This document shows, one piece after another, positions 58,864 through 64,000 of a DNA stretch of 64,000 nucleotides. Source of the stretch: AC-32 sp963788215. GTDB lineage: Bacteria > Actinomycetota > Thermoleophilia > Gaiellales > Gaiellaceae. Within the stretch, counting starts at the first letter, position 1. Each line of letters opens with the position of its first letter. Both the position numbers and the translations under genes were made by a program. Location: contig CAWBFX010000010.1 of NCBI GenBank assembly GCA_963788215.1, positions 744,001 through 808,000 on the forward strand, read 5' to 3'. The notes under the pieces were generated by a model that saw nothing but the letters and a program-made list of their open reading frames with translations, ran no database searches and was not told where the DNA came from.

Positions 58864-60009
58864 TTATGTCGTCGCCGGCGCCTTGGTCTTCTTCTTGGCG
58901 TGCTTGCGGATGAAGTCCTCGGTGGCGTCGCGCGCCTCCTCGTCCTTCATCTGCTTGGGCGGCGACTTCATCAGGTAGGCGCTGGGGCCGCCGAGCGTCC
59001 CCGAGATGCCGTTGTCGAGCGCGAGCTTCGCGAGCCGCACCGCGTCGATCACGACGCCGGCCGAGTTGGGGGAGTCCCAGACCTCGATCTTCAGCTCCGC
59101 GTTCAGCGGCACGTCGCCGAAGGCCGTCCCCTCGATCCGGATGTAGGCCCACTTGCGGTCCTCGAGCCACGGAACGTAGTCCGACGGCCCGACGTGGATG
59201 TTCTTGTCCTCGAGCTCGTACGGAAGCGTGGACTTGATCGAGTACGTCTTCGAGATCTTCTTCGACTCGAGCCGCTCCCGCTCCAGCATGTTCATGAAGT
59301 CGGAGTTGCCGCCGAAGTTGAGCTGGTAAGTGCGGTCGACGCGGACGCCGCGGTCGCGGAAGATGCTGGTCAGGACGCGGTGCGTGATCGTTGCGCCGAC
59401 CTGCGACTTGATGTCGTCGCCGATGATCGGCAGGCCCTTCTCCTCGAACCGGCGCTGCCAGTAGCTCTCGCGCGCGATGAAGATCGGCATGCAGTTGACC
59501 ATCGCGCAGCCCGCCTCGAGGACTTGCTCCGTGTACCACTTGGTCGCGGCCTCGGAGCCGACCGGGAGGTAGTTGATGACGACGTCGGTGCCGGTCTCCT
59601 TGAGGATCCCGACCACGTCGTCGGTCTCGCCGGGCGCCTTGGTGACGACCTCGGAGAGGTACTTGCCGAGCCCGTCGTGGGTCATCCCGCGGTGGACGGT
59701 GACGCCGGTCTTCGGGACGTCTGCGAACTTGATCGTGTTGTTCGGGTGCGCCCAGATCGCGTCGGCGAGATCCTTGCCGACCTTGTCGGTGGTGACGTCG
59801 AACGCCGCCGTGAACTCGACGTCCGAGACGTGGTAGCCGCCGAGGTCGACGTGCATCAGGCCGGGCACGAACGTGCCGGGCTCCGCGTCCTTGTAGAACT
59901 CGACGCCCTGCACGAGCGAGCTCGCGCAGTTGCCGACGCCGACGATCGCGACGCGAACCTTGCCGTTCGAGCGCCGCGCCTTGCCGTTGCTGCCGTTGGT
60001 GGAAGCCAT
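58864..60009 (-). CDS. ino1: myo-inositol-1-phosphate synthase
   Basis: A 381-residue NAD-dependent isomerase that turns glucose-6-phosphate into inositol-3-phosphate. The N-terminal nucleotide motif is VAIVGVGNCASSLVQG; MVNCMPIFIARE, GDDIKSQVGATITHRVL and QLNFGGNSDFMNM are core family blocks. ATG 60009 follows AAAGGA by six bases. The reading frame continues upstream without a stop into a double ribbon-helix-helix region, so a fused form is possible. In actinobacteria the product feeds phosphatidylinositol and mycothiol. Confidence 0.88.
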   Translation of the reverse strand: MASTNGSNGKARRSNGKVRVAIVGVGNCASSLVQGVEFYKDAEPGTFVPGLMHVDLGGYHVSDVEFTAAFDVTTDKVGKDLADAIWAHPNNTIKFADVPKTGVTVHRGMTHDGLGKYLSEVVTKAPGETDDVVGILKETGTDVVINYLPVGSEAATKWYTEQVLEAGCAMVNCMPIFIARESYWQRRFEEKGLPIIGDDIKSQVGATITHRVLTSIFRDRGVRVDRTYQLNFGGNSDFMNMLERERLESKKISKTYSIKSTLPYELEDKNIHVGPSDYVPWLEDRKWAYIRIEGTAFGDVPLNAELKIEVWDSPNSAGVVIDAVRLAKLALDNGISGTLGGPSAYLMKSPPKQMKDEEARDATEDFIRKHAKKKTKAPATT

Positions 60010-60321
60010 GGTGTCCTTTCCCCTGAGCCGCTCCGAGAGCGTCTCGACGATGAGGTCGTTGAGCTTGCGCTTGCGCTGTGCTGCGCGCGCGGCGAGCGTC
60101 TCCTTCAGCTCGGCGGGCATCCGCAGAAGCACCGTCCCGCTCCGGCCCGGAGCCTTCCCCGGCCGGCCGCTCGGCTCGAACGGGACGGCGAAGCGGGAGG
60201 CGAGGATGCCGACGGCCACGTCGTTGAGGCTCTTGCCCGAGCGTCGAACCTCTTTCGACAGAAGCTGCTTCAGCTCACCCGGCATGCGGACGAGCACATC
60301 TTTGCGCGTACGTGCTAGCAC
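60010..60321 (-). CDS. tandem ribbon-helix-helix (Arc/CopG-like) region, in frame with ino1
   Basis: From GTG 60321, 104 residues precede the ino1 ATG in the same frame. Two Arc-like units are visible: VLVRMPGELKQLLSKEVRR with SLNDVAVGILASRF, and VLLRMPAELKETLAARAAQR with KLNDLIVETLSERL. Each is a strand followed by two helices, the RHH DNA-binding fold. No stop separates it from Ino1, so it could be a regulator domain fused to the enzyme, or an overlapping gene with the enzyme also made from its own ATG. Confidence 0.55.
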
Positions 60322-60339
60322 AGAAGTGCTATCAGTATA
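60313..60339 (-). promoter_or_regulatory. promoter and TGCTA repeats of the RHH-ino1 gene
   Basis: The minus-strand -10 is TATACT (60334-60339). On the plus strand TGCTAGCA (60313-60320, a perfect palindrome) and TGCTATCA (60327-60334) are 14 bases apart and overlap the -10 and start region. Such paired short sites are what a tandem RHH regulator would bind, so autoregulation of inositol synthesis is plausible. Confidence 0.45.
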
Positions 60340-60350
60340 GGCGGTCTGGC

Positions 60351-60986
60351 TTACGGACGCGCGCGCAGCTGGCTGCGGACGCTGAGGATCCGCTGGCCGA
60401 CCGTGAACCAGGCGGTCACGGCGAGGAGGTAGATCGCCCACTGGAGGCCGCCCCAGGGTGCGAAGACCAGGCCCGCCGTGATCACCACCACGCGCTCGGC
60501 GCGGCTGCCGAGGCCGACGTCTCCCTTGAGACCCAGCAGCTCGGCTTTGGCGCGCGCGTACGAGACGAGGAAGGAGCCCGCCATCGCGGCGATCGCGAAC
60601 GCGACGGCGACTTCGTTCCCATGCCGCGAGAAGACCAGAGCGCACGCCGTCAGCACGAACCCCTCGCTCACGCGGTCCGAGATCGAGTCGAGGAAGGCGC
60701 CGAACGGCGTCGCCTTGCCGCCGTGGCGGGCGAGCGCGCCGTCGAGGATGTCCAGCACAGAGCCGACGACGAAGACGAGCGCCGCGGCCCAGTAGATCGG
60801 CCACGGGTTGTGGTCGCCGAACCAGACGAGCACGCCCGCGACGGCGCAGAGCGTGATCCCCGAGGCCGTGAGGGCGTTCGGCGTCACACGCGTGCGCGCG
60901 AGGCCGGTTATCCAACGCGTCGCGAGCCGGCGGGTGCCGTCGGTGTAGCCGCGCTTGACGGCAGCGAGGCCGGCGGAGCGCGTCAC
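60351..60986 (-). CDS. pgsA: CDP-alcohol phosphatidyltransferase, probable phosphatidylinositol-phosphate synthase
   Basis: A 211-residue membrane enzyme from GTG 60986. The CDP-alcohol motif is complete: D-G-x2-A-R-x8-G-x3-D-x3-D in LDGALARHGGKATPFGAFLD and SISDR. Six hydrophobic segments are visible. In actinobacteria the PgsA1 type joins CDP-diacylglycerol with inositol-phosphate. Synteny with ino1 and a PAP2 phosphatase supports that acceptor over glycerol-phosphate. It lies between them on one strand. Confidence 0.82.
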   Translation of the reverse strand: MTRSAGLAAVKRGYTDGTRRLATRWITGLARTRVTPNALTASGITLCAVAGVLVWFGDHNPWPIYWAAALVFVVGSVLDILDGALARHGGKATPFGAFLDSISDRVSEGFVLTACALVFSRHGNEVAVAFAIAAMAGSFLVSYARAKAELLGLKGDVGLGSRAERVVVITAGLVFAPWGGLQWAIYLLAVTAWFTVGQRILSVRSQLRARP

Positions 60987-60991
60987 GGCTG

Positions 60992-61744
60992 CTAGGCCGT
61001 CGCCGGTTCCCGGCGCAGGCGGCGGAACGGCCGCCCGTAGACCACGGCGAACGAGATCGTCGCCACGAAGATTCCGCCCACGACGTCGAGCCAGAAGTGG
61101 TTGCCGGTCGCCATCACGCTGAACCAGACCCAGCACGGCCAGAGCAGCCAGAGCGGCTTGAGCCAGCGCGTCCGGCAGACCATGGCGAGGACGACGCCGA
61201 CGATCAGCGCGTCGGCCGCGTGCAGGCTCGGCATCGCCGCGTAGGGGTTCGACACGATCTGGACGAGCCCGCTGCCGTGATTGAGCGCGCCGTAGTCGGA
61301 GAGCGTGTCGGCGAAGCCGAGGTCCGGGAACATCCGCGGCGGCGCCGTCGGCAGGATCACGTAGCCCACCAGGCCGAGCACGTTCGCGAGGAGGATCGTG
61401 TTGCGGAACTTGACGAAGGCCTCATGCCGGCGCAGGTAGACCCAGAGCAGCGCGAGCCCGACGACCGTGAACTCCGAGTTCCAGTACGTCCAGGCGGCGA
61501 GCGTCGAGAGCAGGTGCGACCCGTCGACGAGCCGTTGCAGCGTCAGCTCGATCAGCGCGTGGGCGTTCCGCTCGATCCCGATCACGTGCAGGCCGTTCTG
61601 GAAGGCCTGGGGAGGGTTGCGGTCGGCCACGCCGCGGGCAGCCTGGTACGCGGCAAGGAAACCGAACCAGATCGCGACCTGGCGACCCAGATCGGCCCAT
61701 CCGCGCGGCAAGACCCGGCGGCCGGCTGCGACGAGAGCACTCAT
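60992..61744 (-). CDS. PAP2-family phosphatase, candidate phosphatidylinositol-phosphate phosphatase
   Basis: A 250-residue membrane protein from ATG 61744. The PAP2 catalytic triad regions are TAPPRMFPDLGF, AAMPSLHAADAL and TGNHFWLDVVGG. Six membrane helices are visible. PAP2 proteins cleave phosphate monoesters in lipids. Its stop is six bases before the phosphatidyltransferase start, so it most likely removes the phosphate from the product of that enzyme. A -10 (TAGAAT, minus strand 61757-61762) lies upstream. Confidence 0.8.
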   Translation of the reverse strand: MSALVAAGRRVLPRGWADLGRQVAIWFGFLAAYQAARGVADRNPPQAFQNGLHVIGIERNAHALIELTLQRLVDGSHLLSTLAAWTYWNSEFTVVGLALLWVYLRRHEAFVKFRNTILLANVLGLVGYVILPTAPPRMFPDLGFADTLSDYGALNHGSGLVQIVSNPYAAMPSLHAADALIVGVVLAMVCRTRWLKPLWLLWPCWVWFSVMATGNHFWLDVVGGIFVATISFAVVYGRPFRRLRREPATA

Positions 61745-61808
61745 GGGAACCTGACGATTCTAACGTCCTGCCCCGACGCGGCCTTCCCGACCGGGTTAAG
61801 TCCCGCGG

Positions 61809-62798
61809 TCAGCCGCCGATTTGGCTCATCGAGCGGCTCGCGCGAACGAAGCCGGGCTCGTTGATCTTGTGCTTGAGCTCTTTGTGACGAACGGCGAACC
61901 TCAGGAGCTCCGCGAGATCCTCGTCGGAAGCGCCGGAGCGCAGCGGCGTCTTCAGGTCCCACTCCTTGCGCGAGAAGAGGCAGGTCCGCAGTTGGCCGTC
62001 GGCCGTCATGCGAATCCGGTCGCAGCTCGAGCAGAACGGCTCGGAGACCGGATTGATGAAGCCGATCTCGCCGGCACCATCGGCGAAGCGGTAGCGGCGC
62101 GCGGTCGAGGACGCCTTCGCGGGAATCTCCTCCAGCGGCCAGCGCTCCTCGATCAGCGCGCGGATCTCGGCGCCCGTGAGGACGTCGTCGCCGCGCCATG
62201 ACTCGTCGGCGTCGAGCGGCATGAACTCGATGAAGCGCACGACGTAGGGCTTGCGGCGCGCGAGCTCGGCGAGGGCCGGCACTTCCACCTCGGTGAAGCC
62301 CTTCATCGCGACGCAGTTGACCTTGATCGGCCGGAGCTCCGGATACCGCTCGGCCTCCTCGAGCCCGGCGAGCACGCGGTCGAGCGCGTCGCGGCGGGTG
62401 ATCTCGGTGAAGCGCACATGCGACAGCGAGTCGAGCGAGACGTTCAGCCGCGTCAGCCCCGCGTCGACGAGCGGCCGCGCGAGCCGGTCGAGCAGGACGC
62501 CGTTCGTCGTCAGCGAGAGGTCGCGCACGCCCGGGATCGCGTGCAGCTGCTCGACGAGCACCGGCAGGTCGCGCCGAACAAGCGGCTCGCCGCCCGTCAG
62601 CCGCACCTCGTCGACGCCCATCGCGGCGAGCACCCCCGTGAGCCGCGCGATCTCCTCGAACGTCAGCAGCTCGTCCCGGTCGAGCCACTCCAGCCCCTCC
62701 GCGGGCATGCAGTAGCGGCAGCGGAAGTTGCACTTGTCGGTGACCGAGATCCGCAGGCTGTGAATCTCGCGGCCCCAGCCGTCTACGAGCGGTTTCAT
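61809..62798 (-). CDS. moaA: GTP 3',8-cyclase MoaA (molybdenum cofactor)
   Basis: A 329-residue radical-SAM enzyme from ATG 62798. The N-terminal cluster is DKCNFRCRYCMP (CxxxCxxC), and the C-terminal second cluster is EPFCSSCDRIRM with LRTCLFS. RLTGGEPLVRRDL and NVSLDSL are typical. It makes cyclic pyranopterin precursor from GTP. The C-terminal GG of the family (SQIGG) is present. The leaderless -10 (TACCCT, minus strand 62806-62811) lies seven bases before the ATG, which fixes the start. Partner mo genes are not in the window. Confidence 0.92.
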   Translation of the reverse strand: MKPLVDGWGREIHSLRISVTDKCNFRCRYCMPAEGLEWLDRDELLTFEEIARLTGVLAAMGVDEVRLTGGEPLVRRDLPVLVEQLHAIPGVRDLSLTTNGVLLDRLARPLVDAGLTRLNVSLDSLSHVRFTEITRRDALDRVLAGLEEAERYPELRPIKVNCVAMKGFTEVEVPALAELARRKPYVVRFIEFMPLDADESWRGDDVLTGAEIRALIEERWPLEEIPAKASSTARRYRFADGAGEIGFINPVSEPFCSSCDRIRMTADGQLRTCLFSRKEWDLKTPLRSGASDEDLAELLRFAVRHKELKHKINEPGFVRASRSMSQIGG

Positions 62799-62805
62799 CT
62801 CCGCA

Positions 62806-62811
62806 AGGGTA
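62806..62811 (-). promoter_or_regulatory. leaderless -10 element of moaA
   Basis: TACCCT on the minus strand lies seven bases before ATG 62798. It argues against a longer N-terminus from 62852 and against a leader-based riboswitch for this gene. Confidence 0.55.
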
Positions 62812-62875
62812 ACCAAGGTTTCACGCGCCAAACGGGGCGGGAATATCGGCACACCAACCCGAAGGAGGAGACGGC

Positions 62876-63052
62876 ATGTCCGAGTGGGAGCAGGAAGGCC
62901 AGGAAAGCAAGGAAGGTCAGGAAACGCAGGAGGAGTCCGGCGGCGGCATGGGCGGCGGCTCCGAGACCGAAGAGTCCGGCGGCGGCATGGGCACCGAGGA
63001 GTCCGGCGGCGGCATGGGCGGGGGAGAAGAGGAGTCGGGCGGGGGCATGTGA
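62876..63052 (+). CDS. 58-residue Gly/Met-repeat acidic protein
   Basis: ATG 62876 follows AAGGAGGAG by six bases. The product is 58 residues. After an acidic and glutamine-rich start (SEWEQEGQESKEGQETQE) come four copies of E-S-G-G-G-M at residues about 20-25, 33-38, 42-47 and 53-58, the last two residues being GM and stop. There is no hydrophobic segment. Acidic, Gly-rich, Met-spaced repeats can bind metal or form condensates, but no family is recognised. A terminator follows. Confidence 0.6.
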   Translation: MSEWEQEGQESKEGQETQEESGGGMGGGSETEESGGGMGTEESGGGMGGGEEESGGGM

Positions 63053-63090
63053 GCCCAGCTCAGACAGACAGGTAAGGCGGTAGGAACCGG

Positions 63091-63120
63091 AGGCGCCGCG
63101 AGTCGGCGCCTTCGACTTTT
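63091..63120 (+). terminator. intrinsic terminator
   Basis: AGGCGCC at 63091-63097 pairs with GGCGCCT at 63105-63111 around a seven-base loop and is followed by TTTT at 63117-63120. It ends the transcript of the Gly/Met-repeat gene. It lies 14 bases before GTG 63134 of the acidic gene. Confidence 0.65.
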
Positions 63121-63133
63121 CAAGGAGGTTGAC

Positions 63134-63325
63134 GTGAGCGAGCGAGAGCACGAGAGCGGCGAAGAGCTGATCGACGAGAGCGGGCGCAACCCGACGCAGC
63201 GGGAGATGGACGGTGACGAGCGCGGCCCGGCCGACCCGCGCACCGCCGCGGACGCCGAGCGCGAGGGCTGGGAAGAGACGAACGACGACCCCGCCGCAGG
63301 CGAGCAGGGCCAGGAGTCCGTCTAG
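63134..63325 (+). CDS. 63-residue acidic, disordered protein
   Basis: GTG 63134 follows AAGGAGG by five or six bases and gives 63 residues. About one third are Asp or Glu, with few hydrophobic residues (GDERGPADPRTAADAERE), so it should be disordered. It has no signal peptide. I recognise no family. Acidic small proteins of this type are often stress-induced or act as chaperone-like fillers. It is convergent with the cupin gene. Confidence 0.55.
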   Translation: MSEREHESGEELIDESGRNPTQREMDGDERGPADPRTAADAEREGWEETNDDPAAGEQGQESV

Positions 63326-63329
63326 CGGT

Positions 63330-63872
63330 CTACGCCCAGGGCAGCTCGTCCCAGTAGTCCGGCCTCTTCAGCTCTGGGCGGTCGAAGCGCGCATAGGCCT
63401 CGCGCGGATTCGGCGTGTCGGCCTCGGCGCTCGCGCCGTACTTCTCCGCCAGCTCGGACTTCGGATAGTGAATGTGCTCGTCGGGCCGCTTGCCGACGGC
63501 GAGCACGATCGCCCGGCCGTCGCCCGCGCCGACGATCACGTGCTCGGTGCCGGCCGGGGAGTGGACGAAGTCCCACGTCTTCAGCGGGCGTTCCTCGCCG
63601 TTCACGAGCAGCAGCGCCTCGCCGGCGAGGATCAGGAAGTCCTCCTGCGCGCTCTCCTCGTGGTAGAGGCAGAGCGGCTGCCCGGGCTCGATCACGCTGA
63701 TGTTGATCCCGAGCTCCGGGAACGGCGCGGCCTCGCCGTTCTCGAAGATGCAACCGGAGCCGAAGGCGGTGTGAACGGCCCAGGTGGCGTGGCGGACGTT
63801 GACGACGAACCAGCCGGGGCCTGCGGGCCGCAGGCCGTTCGGCGCCTCTTCCATGCGTGCTTCCTCGGTCAT
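63330..63872 (-). CDS. cupin-domain protein
   Basis: A 180-residue protein from ATG 63872 behind GGGAGG. The cupin barrel is at about residues 50-130, with EPGQPLCLYHEESAQEDFLI, AGEALLLVNGEE and VHSPAGTEHVIVG as motifs 1 and 2. The metal-binding pattern is degenerate in motif 1 but has His/Glu residues at the usual spacing. Function is unknown; small cupins are often isomerases, dioxygenases or sensors. It lies near the acidic small proteins. Confidence 0.75.
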   Translation of the reverse strand: MTEEARMEEAPNGLRPAGPGWFVVNVRHATWAVHTAFGSGCIFENGEAAPFPELGINISVIEPGQPLCLYHEESAQEDFLILAGEALLLVNGEERPLKTWDFVHSPAGTEHVIVGAGDGRAIVLAVGKRPDEHIHYPKSELAEKYGASAEADTPNPREAYARFDRPELKRPDYWDELPWA

Positions 63873-63940
63873 GATCCTCCCTCGTCGTGTGCGCCGGACC
63901 TTGACACACAGGCGGCATGCAACTGGTTGCTGTGACTTGC

Positions 63941-63965
63941 TAGTATCCGACTGAGATTTTCTCAG
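63941..63965 (+). promoter_or_regulatory. extended -10 promoter with inverted repeat before the last gene
   Basis: TGCTAGTAT holds an extended -10 (TAGTAT at 63941-63946). CTGAGA at 63951-63956 and TCTCAG at 63960-63965 make a perfect inverted repeat around TTT, just at or after the start of transcription. It may be a repressor site or an mRNA stem. The AAGGGAG ribosome site follows at about 63968-63974. Confidence 0.45.
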
Positions 63966-63983
63966 CGAAGGGAGTAAGCAAGC

Positions 63984-64000
63984 ATGGCAAAGACAATCGG
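63984..64000 (+). CDS. start of a gene resembling dnaK (partial)
   Basis: ATG 63984 opens five full codons (MAKTI, then GG of the next) before the window ends. MAKTIG is how many bacterial DnaK proteins begin, but so few residues do not identify it. AAGGGAG lies ten bases upstream. The inverted repeat in the leader would suit a heat-shock or stress gene. Confidence 0.3.

Noticed and set aside
62799..62875. Molybdenum-cofactor riboswitch before moaA
   Set aside because: The promoter is leaderless (TACCCT seven bases before the ATG), so no leader RNA remains to fold.

Overview
The window is high-GC, gene-dense actinobacterial chromosome with very short intergenic gaps. Lineage was judged by eye only. 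GTG/TTG starts, many leaderless -10 elements (TANNNT six to eight bases before the start codon), a CDP-alcohol phosphatidyltransferase/myo-inositol-phosphate synthase lipid locus and a bacterial cyclic-2,3-diphosphoglycerate-synthetase-like GTPase suggest a soil or aquatic Thermoleophilia (Gaiellales/Solirubrobacterales-like) organism. That placement is inference. There are no rRNA genes, CRISPR arrays, phage genes or insertion sequences. One tRNA gene (Ala, TGC) is present.

Layout. 1-0.94 kb: end of an unknown gene, a BON-domain protein and a small zinc ribbon. 0.9-6.4 kb: a PotA-D type polyamine ABC transporter followed by an aldehyde dehydrogenase. 6.4-8.6 kb: a divergent unit in which a CarH-type B12 photoreceptor repressor faces a DUF378 membrane protein, a fasciclin-domain secreted protein and a small membrane protein, with six on-phase 11-bp repeats in the promoter. 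8.65-16.1 kb: an overlapping operon of an Lrp/AsnC regulator, a second PotA-D transporter, a class III aminotransferase and an FAD amine oxidoreductase. Together with the aldehyde dehydrogenase this gives a plausible putrescine uptake and oxidation route. 16.2-23.5 kb: secreted and wall proteins (a surface protein with fibronectin-like modules, a zinc metallopeptidase, a lytic transglycosylase, an M23 peptidase and an Ig/lysozyme-like protein). 23.6-27.9 kb: an animal-type heme peroxidase with an atypical metallo-beta-lactamase-fold partner, DUF2007, a lipoprotein and a phosphotransferase.

28.0-35.1 kb: tRNA-Ala, then a minus-strand beta-glucoside unit (LacI regulator, binding protein, two permeases, GH1 glucosidase, ATPase). 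35.2-38.5 kb: a small coiled-coil protein, a rhomboid protease with a coupled 30-residue membrane protein, ornithine carbamoyltransferase, and an ECF sigma factor read in frame behind a frameshifted anti-sigma gene. 38.5-43.1 kb: two NicO-type metal transporters, a TPR protein and, divergently, a DUF4331 protein. With the sigma/anti-sigma pair these look like one functionally undescribed unit. 43.1-46.2 kb: carbamate kinase, cyclic-DPG-synthetase-like GTPase and a phosphotransferase. 46.2-48.1 kb: a TetM/OtrA-type ribosomal protection GTPase with an upstream ORF.

48.2-56.3 kb: nucleotidyltransferase, HEXXH peptidase, a bidirectional promoter, YjbQ, a secreted phosphoesterase, an RNA m5U methyltransferase, MarR with a beta-propeller lipoprotein, a frameshifted membrane protein and a uracil-DNA glycosylase-like protein. 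56.3-61.7 kb: a probable phosphatidylinositol unit (PAP2 phosphatase, CDP-alcohol phosphatidyltransferase, ribbon-helix-helix region in frame with inositol-phosphate synthase, methyltransferase, glycosyltransferase-PHP fusion). 61.8-64 kb: moaA, a Gly/Met-repeat small protein, an acidic small protein, a cupin and the first codons of a gene resembling dnaK.
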